From Thermoplasmata archaeon (GTDB lineage Archaea > Thermoplasmatota > Thermoplasmata > Thermoplasmatales > Thermoplasmataceae), in the NCBI GenBank assembly GCA_021797385.1, contig JAJZZW010000006.1, positions 1-31,603 of the forward strand: 31,603 nt of DNA, written 5' to 3'. The notes beneath the pieces are model-generated. The model was not told where the DNA came from. It ran no database searches and saw only the letters and a program-made list of their open reading frames with translations. The position numbers were made by a program, and so were the translations under genes. Positions 15,427 to 25,200 of the stretch are shown piece after piece. How positions within the stretch are numbered: position 1 is the first letter of the stretch; every line of letters begins with the position of its first letter.

Positions 15427-16578
15427 TTATAGATTTTTCATAATTTCACGGGCTATTATAATTTTCTGAATTTCGTTTGTCCCCTCATAAATTTGAGTAA
15501 TTTTTGCATCTCTCATATGTCTTTCAGCATTGAAGTCCGTGGTGTAACCATATCCTCCAAAAAGTTGCAGGGATCTCTCGGTTACATAAACTGCAGTATC
15601 GGAGGCAAACATCTTTGCTATGGATGACAGTTCCACAGTATCCTCATGCTTTTCCCACTTTTCGGCGGCTTCCCTTATCAGAAGCTCTGAGGCTTTTATT
15701 TTTGATTCCATTTCTGCTATCATGAACTGTATTCCCTGAAAATCAATAATTTTTTTGTTGAACTGCTTTCGTGTATTTATGTATTCAAGGGCTTCCCTGA
15801 AAGCAGATTTTGCAATTCCCAGTGCCTGTGCGCCTATTCCTATTCTTCCAGCATCTAGGGTATCCATTATAACTGAAAAGCCTTTGTTGTACTCGCCTAC
15901 AATATTTGACTCAGGAACAACAACATCGTGAAAATTCAGTTCAACTGTGCTGGATCCACGTATGCCCATCTTGTGTATATCCCTGCTAATTTCAAGGCCT
16001 GGGGCATCTGCATCAACAACAAATGTTGTGATTCCCTTATAACCCCTAGACTTATCAGTTGATGCGTCCATCACAAAAAATTTTGCAAGTCTTCCATTGG
16101 AAATAAAGGTTTTTGTCCCATTGATTTTATATCCGCTAGAACATTTTTCAGCATGTGCTGAAATCGATGCTGCATCACTTCCTGATCCGGGCTCCGTAAT
16201 AGCTAAACCGCCGACTGCACCTTTTGCAATTTCTGTAAGATATTTTTTGTTCAGTGATTCATTGCCGAACATTATGAGCGGCTCAGCAAAAAGAGTGAGG
16301 GCCCCATCCAGTACCAGAGCAGTACTGGGACATGCCTCCGATATGGTCTCTATTGCCTCAACAAGGAATGGAAAGCTTAAACCATAACCACCGTATTTTT
16401 CAGGTATATACGAGGCAAACAGACCCATATCCCTCATTGCTTGTATAATATCCTCAGGCACTTCCATCTTTTCGTCTATTTCCCGGGCCCTTGGTTTTAT
16501 TTTGTTCTCTGCAAGTTCCCTGACATATTTTAAAACATCCATTTCATTCTCGCTTAACATAGAAGTAAATAATGACAA
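15427..16578 (-). CDS. Acyl-CoA dehydrogenase
   Basis: A 383-residue flavoprotein of the acyl-CoA dehydrogenase family, which oxidises acyl-CoA thioesters to trans-2-enoyl-CoA with FAD. Signature 1 is GLAITEPGSGSDAAS and signature 2 lies in QLFGGYGYTTDFNAERHMRDAKITQIYEGTNE (about 341-372). The Glu of QIYEGTNEIQ is at the position of the catalytic base in short-chain and medium-chain enzymes. The frame opens at TTG 16578; ATG 16560 (starting MLSENEMDVLKYV) fits the family start equally well. Each candidate has an AT-rich block about 26 bases upstream, so the start is undecided. The true substrate, possibly a branched-chain or short-chain acyl-CoA, is not shown. No electron-transfer flavoprotein genes are in the window. 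Confidence 0.92.
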   Translation of the reverse strand: MSLFTSMLSENEMDVLKYVRELAENKIKPRAREIDEKMEVPEDIIQAMRDMGLFASYIPEKYGGYGLSFPFLVEAIETISEACPSTALVLDGALTLFAEPLIMFGNESLNKKYLTEIAKGAVGGLAITEPGSGSDAASISAHAEKCSSGYKINGTKTFISNGRLAKFFVMDASTDKSRGYKGITTFVVDADAPGLEISRDIHKMGIRGSSTVELNFHDVVVPESNIVGEYNKGFSVIMDTLDAGRIGIGAQALGIAKSAFREALEYINTRKQFNKKIIDFQGIQFMIAEMESKIKASELLIREAAEKWEKHEDTVELSSIAKMFASDTAVYVTERSLQLFGGYGYTTDFNAERHMRDAKITQIYEGTNEIQKIIIAREIMKNL

Positions 16579-16782
16579 ATAATAATAGTTTTCTTATGGA
16601 TACTTATAGTAAGATATATTGCATAGCATTGCGTAGACCCAAAAATTTGAGGGAATTTTAAAGCAGCTGAGGATATTCTAGACCTTTTCATCACGTATTT
16701 TTCAGGCAATTAATGAAATATATCTATAAAATGAACATTATATTGAACATATTCATAAAAAAAAACAGTATATTAATAAGGG

Positions 16783-17382
16783 ATGAAAATAAGATTTACA
16801 GGTAATTTTATGGGATTTGTTGATCCATTGGCTGCAATGCTATTAAGTTTAGGTATAAGTGCTGCCCTGATAGCGGCATATTTTTATATGGCTGCACAGG
16901 GAAAAGATATGAAAGAGCTGGTTATTCCGAGCTTTGCTTTCGGATTTTTTGATTTTGCGTCCGGTTTCAGAATGTCCCAGTTCTGGCCATTTCCAGGCCC
17001 GCTGAGTGCATATAACATGCTTTTCGGTGACCCGCTGATGATACTGGGATTGCTACTGATGGCCGGTTCCCTGATGATATACAAACAGGAAAACCTCAGA
17101 TCGATCTCAATCCCTGGCGTGATGCTGGGCATTTATCTGTTTATCGAAAGCGCCGCAATGATTAATTTCAAGCTCGAAACAGGAGATGAGCTAGTAAGTG
17201 CCCTGGGATTATACGTTATGAGTGGGATATCTGCCGTGTACTCTCTGGTTTTATTCGTGAAACCTGACAAGAGCAAAAAATATCTATATTACATTGGGTT
17301 CATACTTCTGGCACTCACTGCACTGATAGCACTGTTTATAGGTTATGCTGCAATATATCAGCATTTACAGGCTCCGCCGTAA
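16783..17382 (+). CDS. DUF981-like membrane protein
   Basis: A 199-residue protein with about six membrane helices. GFVDPLAAM near residue 10, the aromatic FDFASGFRMSQFWPFPGPLSAYNMLFGDPL block (residues 52-81, split here for reference), and the helical hairpin after it resemble the archaeal DUF981 family as I remember it; I could not search. The function of the family is unknown. ATG 16783 is used, though MGFVDPL at 16810 is a possible start. It is transcribed away from the acyl-CoA dehydrogenase across a 204-base divergent spacer. Confidence 0.65.
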   Translation: MKIRFTGNFMGFVDPLAAMLLSLGISAALIAAYFYMAAQGKDMKELVIPSFAFGFFDFASGFRMSQFWPFPGPLSAYNMLFGDPLMILGLLLMAGSLMIYKQENLRSISIPGVMLGIYLFIESAAMINFKLETGDELVSALGLYVMSGISAVYSLVLFVKPDKSKKYLYYIGFILLALTALIALFIGYAAIYQHLQAPP

Positions 17383-17395
17383 TATTTATAACTTA

Positions 17396-17402
17396 TTTTT
17401 TT
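17396..17402 (+). terminator. Possible oligo-T terminator after the DUF981-like gene
   Basis: A run of seven T lies 14 bases after the stop codon. Archaeal termination commonly uses T-runs without a hairpin, so this is a plausible end for the gene. Position and composition are the only support. Confidence 0.35.
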
Positions 17403-17525
17403 CATTCATCTAAAAACGATAAATTTTTAACCGAATAAACTATATAATAATATCATGCTTGAAAGCAATTGCCTAAAAATTTCACAGCCTTTCCAGCAGT
17501 TTTATATTTTTAAATTGGTGATATT

Positions 17526-19193
17526 ATGAAAACAGAAGTTGCACTGGTACATGCCCCGAGCATATATGATTTCAGAACCAGAGATATCAAGCTCGGGCCA
17601 ATAAGCGATGTTATTCCGTCTACCCCCGTGTTTGAGATGTACCCTATCGGATTTGTCAGCATGCTCAACTCACTGATAAAAGAGGGTTATAATGCCAGGA
17701 TATGCAATGTTGCAGCCATGATGGTATCTTCCAGTAAATTTGATCCTGTAAAGTATTTGAAGGACGTGGAATCGGAAATTTTTGGCATTGACCTTCACTG
17801 GCTGCCCCATGTTAACGGTGCTTTAAAAATTGCAAAGATTATAAAAGACCTGCATCCGGAATCAAAGGTGCTGCTTGGTGGATTTTCTGCCACCTATTTT
17901 GCTGATGACATCATGAAGAACTATGAATATATAGACTTCATACTTTCCGGTGACCTGCAGGAAAAAAATACAGTAAAGCTTGCAGAATCCGTAGAAAATT
18001 CACAAAATCTTGATAATGTTCCGAATTTGGTACACAGAAACGGAAGTAAAATAGTACACAATAGGCAAGGAAAATCGTCCATAGACGATGTATTCCTTAA
18101 CTATGGAATACTCATGAAAAATGCAATTAAATATCATGATATTAAGGGGCACTTACCCTATGCTTCATGGCTAGAAAATACCGAGGCAATGACCGTAATA
18201 GAACATGGGTGCAGTTATAACTGTGCATTCTGTGGTGGGTCAAATTTTGCATATAAGAATAATTACAATGCTGTGTCACCTGTATACAGAAAACCAGAAA
18301 TTATAGCCGAAGAGATATCACTAGTTCAGGAAATACTGGGCAGTCCTGTATTTATTACCGGCGATATAAACCGTGCAGGAGAAAAATTTTATTCATCACT
18401 ATTCAGGGAAATGAAGAACAGGAATATGGACTTGCCATTATTAACTGAATTTTTTGTGCCTCCGGGAAAACAGTATATTGAAGAATTCGGTAGAAATTTC
18501 CCTGATTTTACTGTGGAAATATCCCCGGAATCATCCAGTGAAACAATAAGGAATAAAAATGGAAGGCCTTATGATAATAAAAGCCTCGAAAGTTTCATAG
18601 AGAACTCTATTGCAGCCGGCTCCAAAAAGGTGGATGTGTATTTCACAATCGGAATGAGCGGGCAAACAATGGATGATGTAACTAGAGATCTGGAGTATGG
18701 CGAACAGTTAATGAGGAGATTTACAAAGGATAAGGAGAAATTATATACATTTGTTTCTCCGCTTACTCCATTCATAGACCCGGGTTCCCTGATATATGAA
18801 CATCCGGAAGACTATGGTTTCACTATTACTGCAAGAACAATCAGTGATTATTTTAATTTACTTGAAAATGGGAAAGTCTGGACTGATTTCTTGAATTACT
18901 ATACAAAATGGATGAGTGTAGAACAGATTGCAAAGGCAACATACGAATCTGAAATACGCATGATAAAATTAAGGCAGTCTTTAGGTATGCTGAAGGGTCA
19001 GGATGCGGAAGAGATAGTAAAGAATATAACTGCATACATGCACGGAGATGCTTATATATCCAATGAAAACAAGAGTAGCCATTTATCGTATATTGAAAAG
19101 GATGTGGAATGGTCTTATAAGCATAAGCTCACAAAGGAATCCTTTCTGGTATCCCTGTACAGATCATATAATGACATTAAAAGGAAAATTTAA
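17526..19193 (+). CDS. B12-binding domain / radical SAM protein (Ta0216-like)
   Basis: A 555-residue protein. Residues 1-165 form a cobalamin-binding-type Rossmann domain (EIFGIDLHWLPH, KVLLGGFSATYFADDIM), but the DxHxxG ligand motif is not intact, so cobalamin may bind base-off without a lower His or not at all. Residues 225-240 hold EHGCSYNCAFCGGSN with Cys229, Cys233 and Cys236, the CxxxCxxC motif for the SAM-binding [4Fe-4S] cluster. The C-terminal 150 residues are helical. Layout and the DLHW motif fit the archaeal family I recall as Ta0216-type. The reaction is unknown; methylation or a rearrangement are options. ATG 17526 has GGTGAT three bases upstream. The gene stands alone. Confidence 0.82.
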   Translation: MKTEVALVHAPSIYDFRTRDIKLGPISDVIPSTPVFEMYPIGFVSMLNSLIKEGYNARICNVAAMMVSSSKFDPVKYLKDVESEIFGIDLHWLPHVNGALKIAKIIKDLHPESKVLLGGFSATYFADDIMKNYEYIDFILSGDLQEKNTVKLAESVENSQNLDNVPNLVHRNGSKIVHNRQGKSSIDDVFLNYGILMKNAIKYHDIKGHLPYASWLENTEAMTVIEHGCSYNCAFCGGSNFAYKNNYNAVSPVYRKPEIIAEEISLVQEILGSPVFITGDINRAGEKFYSSLFREMKNRNMDLPLLTEFFVPPGKQYIEEFGRNFPDFTVEISPESSSETIRNKNGRPYDNKSLESFIENSIAAGSKKVDVYFTIGMSGQTMDDVTRDLEYGEQLMRRFTKDKEKLYTFVSPLTPFIDPGSLIYEHPEDYGFTITARTISDYFNLLENGKVWTDFLNYYTKWMSVEQIAKATYESEIRMIKLRQSLGMLKGQDAEEIVKNITAYMHGDAYISNENKSSHLSYIEKDVEWSYKHKLTKESFLVSLYRSYNDIKRKI

Positions 19194-19264
19194 CCTTTCA
19201 GCGGTTTTTATCCTCAGGATGCCAAAATAATTATTAATTAATAGAATGTTATGATTGGGTTTAT

Positions 19265-19759
19265 GTGATTTTCAACATAGTTCTAAAAAACAGAAAAATC
19301 CTGATAGTCGGTGGGGGAAAAATAGCAGAGAGAAAAATAAAAACTTTCCTGAGTGAGGACGTAACAATCCATGTGATATCCCCTGATGCAACCGAATTTA
19401 TAAAGGAACTTTCAATCGGTGGTAAGATAAAATTTATGCAGAAAAAGGTAGAAGAACAGGATATATCTAATGAATATTTCATGGTACTTTGTGCAACTGA
19501 TGACCAGAAAGTCAATGATATGATTTCCGGTATCTGCGAAAGCAGAAATATTTTACATATTAATTCTGGAAACCATGAAAATTCAGATATTATGATGGTT
19601 GCAAATGTTAATATCGGCGATGTAACAATATCCATGAGCACAGGTGGCAAATCACCGGGAACGTCTAAAATATTAAAGGAACTGCTTCTCAGAGACATGG
19701 CTTCTTCTGACTGCATCTTCGAGGATACCATAAAATCAATATATCATAAGAAAATATAA
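19265..19759 (+). CDS. Precorrin-2 dehydrogenase-like (siroheme/heme branch)
   Basis: A 164-residue protein of the CysG N-terminal/Met8 type, which oxidises precorrin-2 to sirohydrochlorin with NAD and in some members inserts Fe. The Rossmann loop is LIVGGGKIAERK (residues 13-24). The family motif CATDDQKVN (76-84) carries the putative catalytic aspartate. The end matches the small domain (TISMSTGGKSPGTSK, 121-135). The length matches the short archaeal and Bacillus versions, which lack the methyltransferase part. The start is GTG 19265; the ATG two bases earlier is out of frame. No other tetrapyrrole genes are in the window. The next gene starts four bases after its stop, so the two are probably co-transcribed. 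Confidence 0.88.
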   Translation: MIFNIVLKNRKILIVGGGKIAERKIKTFLSEDVTIHVISPDATEFIKELSIGGKIKFMQKKVEEQDISNEYFMVLCATDDQKVNDMISGICESRNILHINSGNHENSDIMMVANVNIGDVTISMSTGGKSPGTSKILKELLLRDMASSDCIFEDTIKSIYHKKI

Positions 19760-19763
19760 TAGT

Positions 19764-20399
19764 ATGAAATCTTTCGGAAACAAAACAATATTTGAGAATA
19801 TAGAAGAGATACTAAAACCGGATCATACTGTACTTGTGAACTGGGATGTTCAGAATGGCCTCGTTAACAATATCTTCAATAAGGATGAATTTGTAAAGAA
19901 CGTAAAAAAACTCACAGAGTTGGCAAGGAACAAAAACATTCCTGTGTTATACACAAAGATAACACCCCTGCCTTTTCAGTATATGGCTCCATCAGGAATA
20001 TATAGTTATATGAAGCGATTTGGAGTTAGTGACCCATCAAAACTTCCTGTTTTTATGGCACCGAATTCGAGTGAATCAGAAATTTATCCTGACCTTGCGC
20101 CGGAAAAGGAAGATTATGTCATTAACAAAAACACTGCCAGCCTTTTCATAGGAACAAACGTTGATAACATGTTCAAGGCAGCCGGCATTAAGACAGTTAT
20201 TTTTACTGGAATTGCAACGGAAATAGGAGTTGAGTCCAGTGTGAGGGATTCAGGGAATCTCGGTTATTACACGGTTGTGGCATCAGATTCCTGTTCTTCA
20301 CACAGCAAGGAAATGCATGAAGCAGCGCTCAAGTCCATGTCTACAGTATCCATGGTCATGGACACAAAATCCATTATGGAAATACTGGAGAAAGAATAA
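19764..20399 (+). CDS. Isochorismatase-fold hydrolase lacking the nucleophilic cysteine
   Basis: A 211-residue protein of the cysteine hydrolase/isochorismatase superfamily. Asp28 (NWDVQNG) and Lys122 (VINKNTASLF) occupy two of the three triad positions. The third, normally Cys in a TDxCVxxT block, is Gly155 here (GIATEIGVESSVRD). True isochorismatases such as EntB and PhzD also carry Gly at this place, because their vinyl-ether hydrolysis needs no covalent intermediate; nicotinamidases and most other members need the Cys. So amidase activity is unlikely. The natural substrate is not evident. The gene follows the precorrin-2 dehydrogenase gene by four bases. Confidence 0.85.
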   Translation: MKSFGNKTIFENIEEILKPDHTVLVNWDVQNGLVNNIFNKDEFVKNVKKLTELARNKNIPVLYTKITPLPFQYMAPSGIYSYMKRFGVSDPSKLPVFMAPNSSESEIYPDLAPEKEDYVINKNTASLFIGTNVDNMFKAAGIKTVIFTGIATEIGVESSVRDSGNLGYYTVVASDSCSSHSKEMHEAALKSMSTVSMVMDTKSIMEILEKE

Positions 20400-20402
20400 T
20401 TT

Positions 20403-21591
20403 TTAACTTCTTTCTTTCATAGGCATTTTTTCATAAATATCTTTTATTTTTGCTCCCATAATGATACTGATCATGGCTATAATTATAATGTAAACTACTA
20501 TAATTACAGGAGAATAGATAAATAGAAATTCCAGTCCAGATATGGCGTAATAAAGAGCTATGAGTATTATGATTGTGTATACTGATGGAATTACAAAGTC
20601 AAAAACAAAATTTTATGAATCCTTAAAAGTCCAGTATTAACTGTTATATGTATCATTAAAGTAGAAAGTGTACTAATAGTAGCATAGAATATGAACTGGT
20701 TTAGAAATCCAGATGTGCCGAAGGATGAATAAAATATCAAAGTGGAAACCATGGCAACCGATATGAATATTCCTAATAATAAAAACAGTGCATTCTGCGG
20801 TGCACCATATTTATTCAATTTCATAAATGATGCTGTCAGGAAGCCATCGCTGGCCATTGAATATATATTTCTGGTAGTTGCGATACCTATTATGTTGAAA
20901 AGCGTATAAATTATAAAAAAGTTGAAAGGGAGGAAGAACATTGAAACGTATATGCCTATATGGGTTTTTATTACCATAAATGCAGGAATTACTGTATTTG
21001 CGAAATTACCCGTATTACTTACCCCAAATCCCACAACCGGGGAATAGGAAATTAAAAGGTCCAGAAGCCCGATGATCAAAAGCATGACAACTATGGAAAG
21101 TCCAATGTTTTTTCTGGGCGCACCTGCCTTCTCTCCGAGTGAAACCACCGAGCCATAACCTGTGTATGCTAGAAAACTTCCTGTTATGAACCCGAGGAAG
21201 AGATCCTTATAACCAGAAATCGGAGTGAATACTGCAAATGTGTTGTCAGTGGATGTGAATATTATTATCAGTGAAATGGCAACAACAAATAATATTTCTA
21301 TGAGATTGATTGTTATCTGTGATTTGAAGGATGGGGCTATTCCACGGTAAACGGCATAAAATGAAGGAATACTTATGATTACAATTAATATTATACCATA
21401 ATAAAATGGTATATTCACACCTGTAAGATAAAATATGGCCGGATTGAATATCATTATAAAGAATGATAGAATAAAAATTAAATTTGCAAATTGATAAATC
21501 AGATACATGTAAAAAGGGGGGACAGCTGACCCATTCCCTGAAATATTAATCCGGTCAATGATATTGAATTTGAATGCAAATGGTTTTCCAT
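20403..21591 (-). pseudogene. APC-family amino-acid permease remnant
   Basis: Three pieces in different frames make one permease. Piece 1 starts at ATG 21591 (MENHLHSNSISLTG...GMGQLSP) and gives the first helix, then leaves frame in the CCCCCCTTTTT tract (minus strand, 21511-21521). Piece 2 is the longest open frame (21508-20591), beginning YMYLIYQFANL and ending in VNTGLLRIHK. Piece 3 continues in another frame after an AAAATTTT tract (20607-20614), starting near FDFVIPSVYT and giving the last two helices and a KMPMKERS tail with stop at 20403. Joined they give about 396 residues, against 450-500 for the family. The helices usually lying between the first helix and the YQFANL helix (TM2-3, with a GG.Y motif) are missing, so an internal deletion is likely besides the frame breaks. 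Confidence 0.75.
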
Positions 21592-21708
21592 GGTAGCTAA
21601 TTGTTTTTTCGTATATAATTATAATCTAAAATGTACATTATAGTATAATATATATGTATATTTGTTATTAATACTCAGTAATGGGGAAAGACAAATACAA
21701 ACAAAAAG

Positions 21709-21723
21709 ATTTAATATATAAAT
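21709..21723 (+). promoter_or_regulatory. TATA box for the small membrane protein gene
   Basis: ATTTAATATATAAAT is centred about 25 bases before ATG 21741. This fits a leaderless transcript and argues for that ATG over the one at 21681, which lies upstream of the box. Confidence 0.5.
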
Positions 21724-21740
21724 TTATTTACATATATAAA

Positions 21741-22079
21741 ATGGATATTAAAAAATATATTAAATTAAAAAATGATATTGAAACTATTGTGGGTATAATT
21801 ATCGGATTTATCTTTGGGGCCAGATTTATTGCATTTTTATTCCCTTATCTGGTGCATTATTCCTCTTCCGGTATAAGCATGTCCACAAGTGTGTATGCAC
21901 CACTGATTGCTTTAGTAACGGGAATCCTGATATTTTTTGGAATAAGAACTCTTGCATATTTGATATCTTCTATGTTCCTCGGTGCTGGAATTGGAATAGC
22001 GTTGTATGAGTTCACAGGATTTAATGTGCTGATAGAGGTTGTTAAGCTGGTTCATGTGTTCATGATAGCTGCAGTTTAG
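21741..22079 (+). CDS. Small hypothetical membrane protein
   Basis: A 112-residue protein starting at ATG 21741; an in-frame ATG at 21681 would add a Lys/Tyr-rich stretch that overlaps the promoter, so I do not use it. There is a short basic N-terminus (KKYIKLKND), then three to four hydrophobic helices (about 15-37, 50-66, 68-85, 95-112). A glycine-rich helix GAGIGIALYEF lies near residue 80-90. No motif tells the function. It stands between the permease remnant, transcribed the other way, and the long helical-repeat gene. Confidence 0.6.
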   Translation: MDIKKYIKLKNDIETIVGIIIGFIFGARFIAFLFPYLVHYSSSGISMSTSVYAPLIALVTGILIFFGIRTLAYLISSMFLGAGIGIALYEFTGFNVLIEVVKLVHVFMIAAV

Positions 22080-22180
22080 ACCGGAATAAATAATAATAGA
22101 CAGACCAGAAAACCTGATCTTTATAGAAATTTTATAATTATTTTCATGTAGAGGATTATTTATTTAAATAATACCATAAA

Positions 22181-22194
22181 CTATTATAATATCT
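22181..22194 (+). promoter_or_regulatory. TATA box for the helical-repeat/M50 gene pair
   Basis: CTATTATAATATCT is centred about 24 bases before ATG 22212. No other promoter-like block lies between this gene and the M50 gene, so both are probably read from here. The rest of 22080-22211 is AT-rich spacer. Confidence 0.42.
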
Positions 22195-22211
22195 GTTAAA
22201 ATATACCGTTA

Positions 22212-25200
22212 ATGTTCTCCATGGATCATCTGATGCTGAAAAAGAAATTAAAGGCCGTATTGAAAAAGGCCCTCGAAAAAAATTCAATAGACATTTTCAG
22301 CAATTTTGTTATAAAAGAACAGGATGGAATTAAGACCATATACGATCAAGATATCTCTAAAATTCTTGAGGATGCCTTCAAAAATCAGGAAATCACGGAA
22401 GAACTATTTAACGCGTTGAATAATATAGATGCCAATCTCGTTCCGGTACTGAAATATCGAGTATTCATGTATTATCATATGAATTATATTGAGGATTTCC
22501 TCAAGCTTATTAATACAAATCGGAACCTTCTAGATCTGGAAAATGTTCATGAAGTGTTTTACAAATTAATAAACTCTGTTAATATAGATACTTCAGTAGA
22601 ATATCTATGCATTGCAGGAATTTATGACGAATCAAAATTTGAAATCTATTTCAGGGAATCCTTTAAATATAATTCTTTCAAAGAATGTATAAAACCATTA
22701 GAAAATTCAAGAGATTACTGCACACTGGAAAAAATATTACAGCAGTGTATTTTAGTAACCGGCTCCAAGGAATGCTATATCAAACTGGCAGAGATGTATA
22801 AGGAGAGAGAAGAAAAGGATAATCTCAAGACATTACTTGATAGAATCACTTCCATATTCAATGATGATATTGATTTAACATATTTTTATTCGTATCTTGG
22901 AGATTATAATTATGTAATAAAAAATTCTGATAAAACTTCTCCGGCAAATGCCATTCTGGCCGATGCATACTATCATATTGGTGATTACGAACGCGCCCTG
23001 AAAATTTATAAATATATATATTACAATATAGACAAAAATGTTCTAGATCGCATTATAGAAATTACATACAGTATACATGATTACTATTCGCTCCTAGGTT
23101 ATATTTCTTCAATGGAAAAAAATACGAATCTCAAGAGGCAATTCATTCTCTACAAGATCGAAGCTGAAATAAACCTGGAGATGTACAGTGAGGCTGAGTC
23201 CGATATTGCGAAATATAAAGCAGAATTTGCAGAAGATCCAGAAATTCTTCAATTATTGATTAAATATTATATAAACATCGATGATCAGGAATCTGCTTAC
23301 AGGCTTGCATCAACTCTCATCGAAAGGGGAATTTCTGATAAATATAATTATAAGACAGCTGTAGGTTACCTATATGAAAATCGTAGATATGGTGATTTGA
23401 TAAAGTTGCTTGATGCTAATCCTGAAATGTCGGATTTCAGGCCAGAATACTGTTCTTCCTTAATTTATAGCGGGAAAATAGATAATGCCCTGAATTGTAT
23501 ATCTGAGAATAATAGCCTGTTAGATTCAGGTCCGGTAGTTGATACCTTATTTGAATTTTTAAAGAGTGAGAATAGAATAAAAAAATTTGAAAATATTGAT
23601 ATTTCAGGTACTCTGCTAGAAATGGCACTATTCTTTATCAGGGGTAGAAAAAACGTTGATTACAGAAAATATATGGAAAAAGTCTACAGAAATAAATCTG
23701 TGGCGTGTACTTACATCCTTGCCAGTGCAGATGATATACAGAAAATTGCATTCAACAAAAATTATATAAGAGGGCTTATGGGAATTGAGAAATACCAGAC
23801 AGTGGGATCAATTATATCAAGCATATACTCAATTCAGAATGGCATAGTACCGGAAGACCTAAATGATTCTGAGTATTTTCTTTATCCTGTCAGCATGGCT
23901 CTGATTAGACACGGTTTCTATAAACAGGCAGCAATATATATAGAATCAATCAATAATAAGTCCCCCGATCCCTTCTATTATTATATCAGGGCATTGATTG
24001 ATGAACATGAATCAAGTCACAGCGAAGCTCAGAAACATGTAGATGAGGCCATTAATATTTTGGAAAATATAGATTTTTATGCATTGAGGATTAATATTGC
24101 TTTACAGAGGAATGAACGACCAGATAGCTTTATAAAGTCATGCATTGAAAAGGGATTCATTGATATCTTCTTTCAGATAGATGATTTTGTTGAAAAAAAT
24201 AAAATCGAGGTAAGTGATTCCTTCAGAGAATTGCTGACCGATACTGATGTAAAGAATACGGGAATGTACAGGTTAAAGGCATACTGCATGGATTCATATA
24301 AAATCAAGTTGAAGTTTTCGGCACTTTCGGTTCTGCATGGAGGAACTTCAAATGATATTGTAAAACATTATTCCTTATTGAAATCCAGAAATGAAAAGAT
24401 TGCGATAACTTTCCTAGAATATTATCCAGTTAAAAAATATGTATCTTATATTATACTCTGCAGCTATTACTACAGTAAAAGAATTTATAAAAAAACTCTT
24501 GAATATTTTAATGCTGCCTATATTAGAAACCGTAAAGCAGAAAAGAACCCAGTGTTTCAGGAGATTTCAACAGGAAACATAATTTCACAGAAAATAATTG
24601 GTGATATGGAATCCAGAAATGAGTGGTTTGATTTGTTACTTTTTTATTATTACAGAAAGGAATATACATCTATCAGGGAGATTATACAGAACCATTACAG
24701 TAATACAAAAATTCTGCAATTTGCTATTAATTTTGCGTGGGAAACCATGTCATTGAAAGAATTCATGCTAGAATTATTCCGAAAAACAGGGGATAAAATT
24801 ATGGGCGAGTTACTGGCAGGGAAATTCCATGAAATGGAGCTATATAGCTACGAAATTGATATTTTAAAGAAATTAACCGGCTCATACCCTTTAGAGACTG
24901 CTAATCTGGACAAACTTATCAATGCTCTAATTCTCAACAATCAGGAAGATGAGGCACTTAAACTATCCTATGAAAATTATCATAACAATAAATCAAAATC
25001 TTCATTCAACAGGATGATCAAAACAGCATATACTTTAAAGGATTATGCATCCGTTGTTAATATTTGTGGAAATAATGCAGAATTTATAGATGCCAGAAAT
25101 ATAGAATATTTCATAGATGCGGAAATAAAACTATTCAACTATGTGGGCGCCAGGGTTGCAATGAAAGAATATTCAGATCTCATTACAGAGGATATAAAAA

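Noticed and set aside
16579..16782. Divergent spacer searched for a small RNA or riboswitch
   Set aside because: Only AT-rich promoter-like sequence is seen; no stable long stem or known RNA motif could be supported by eye.
19261..19731. A 156-codon open frame on the minus strand
   Set aside because: It is the antisense shadow of the precorrin-2 dehydrogenase gene; composition is serine and phenylalanine rich with no motif.
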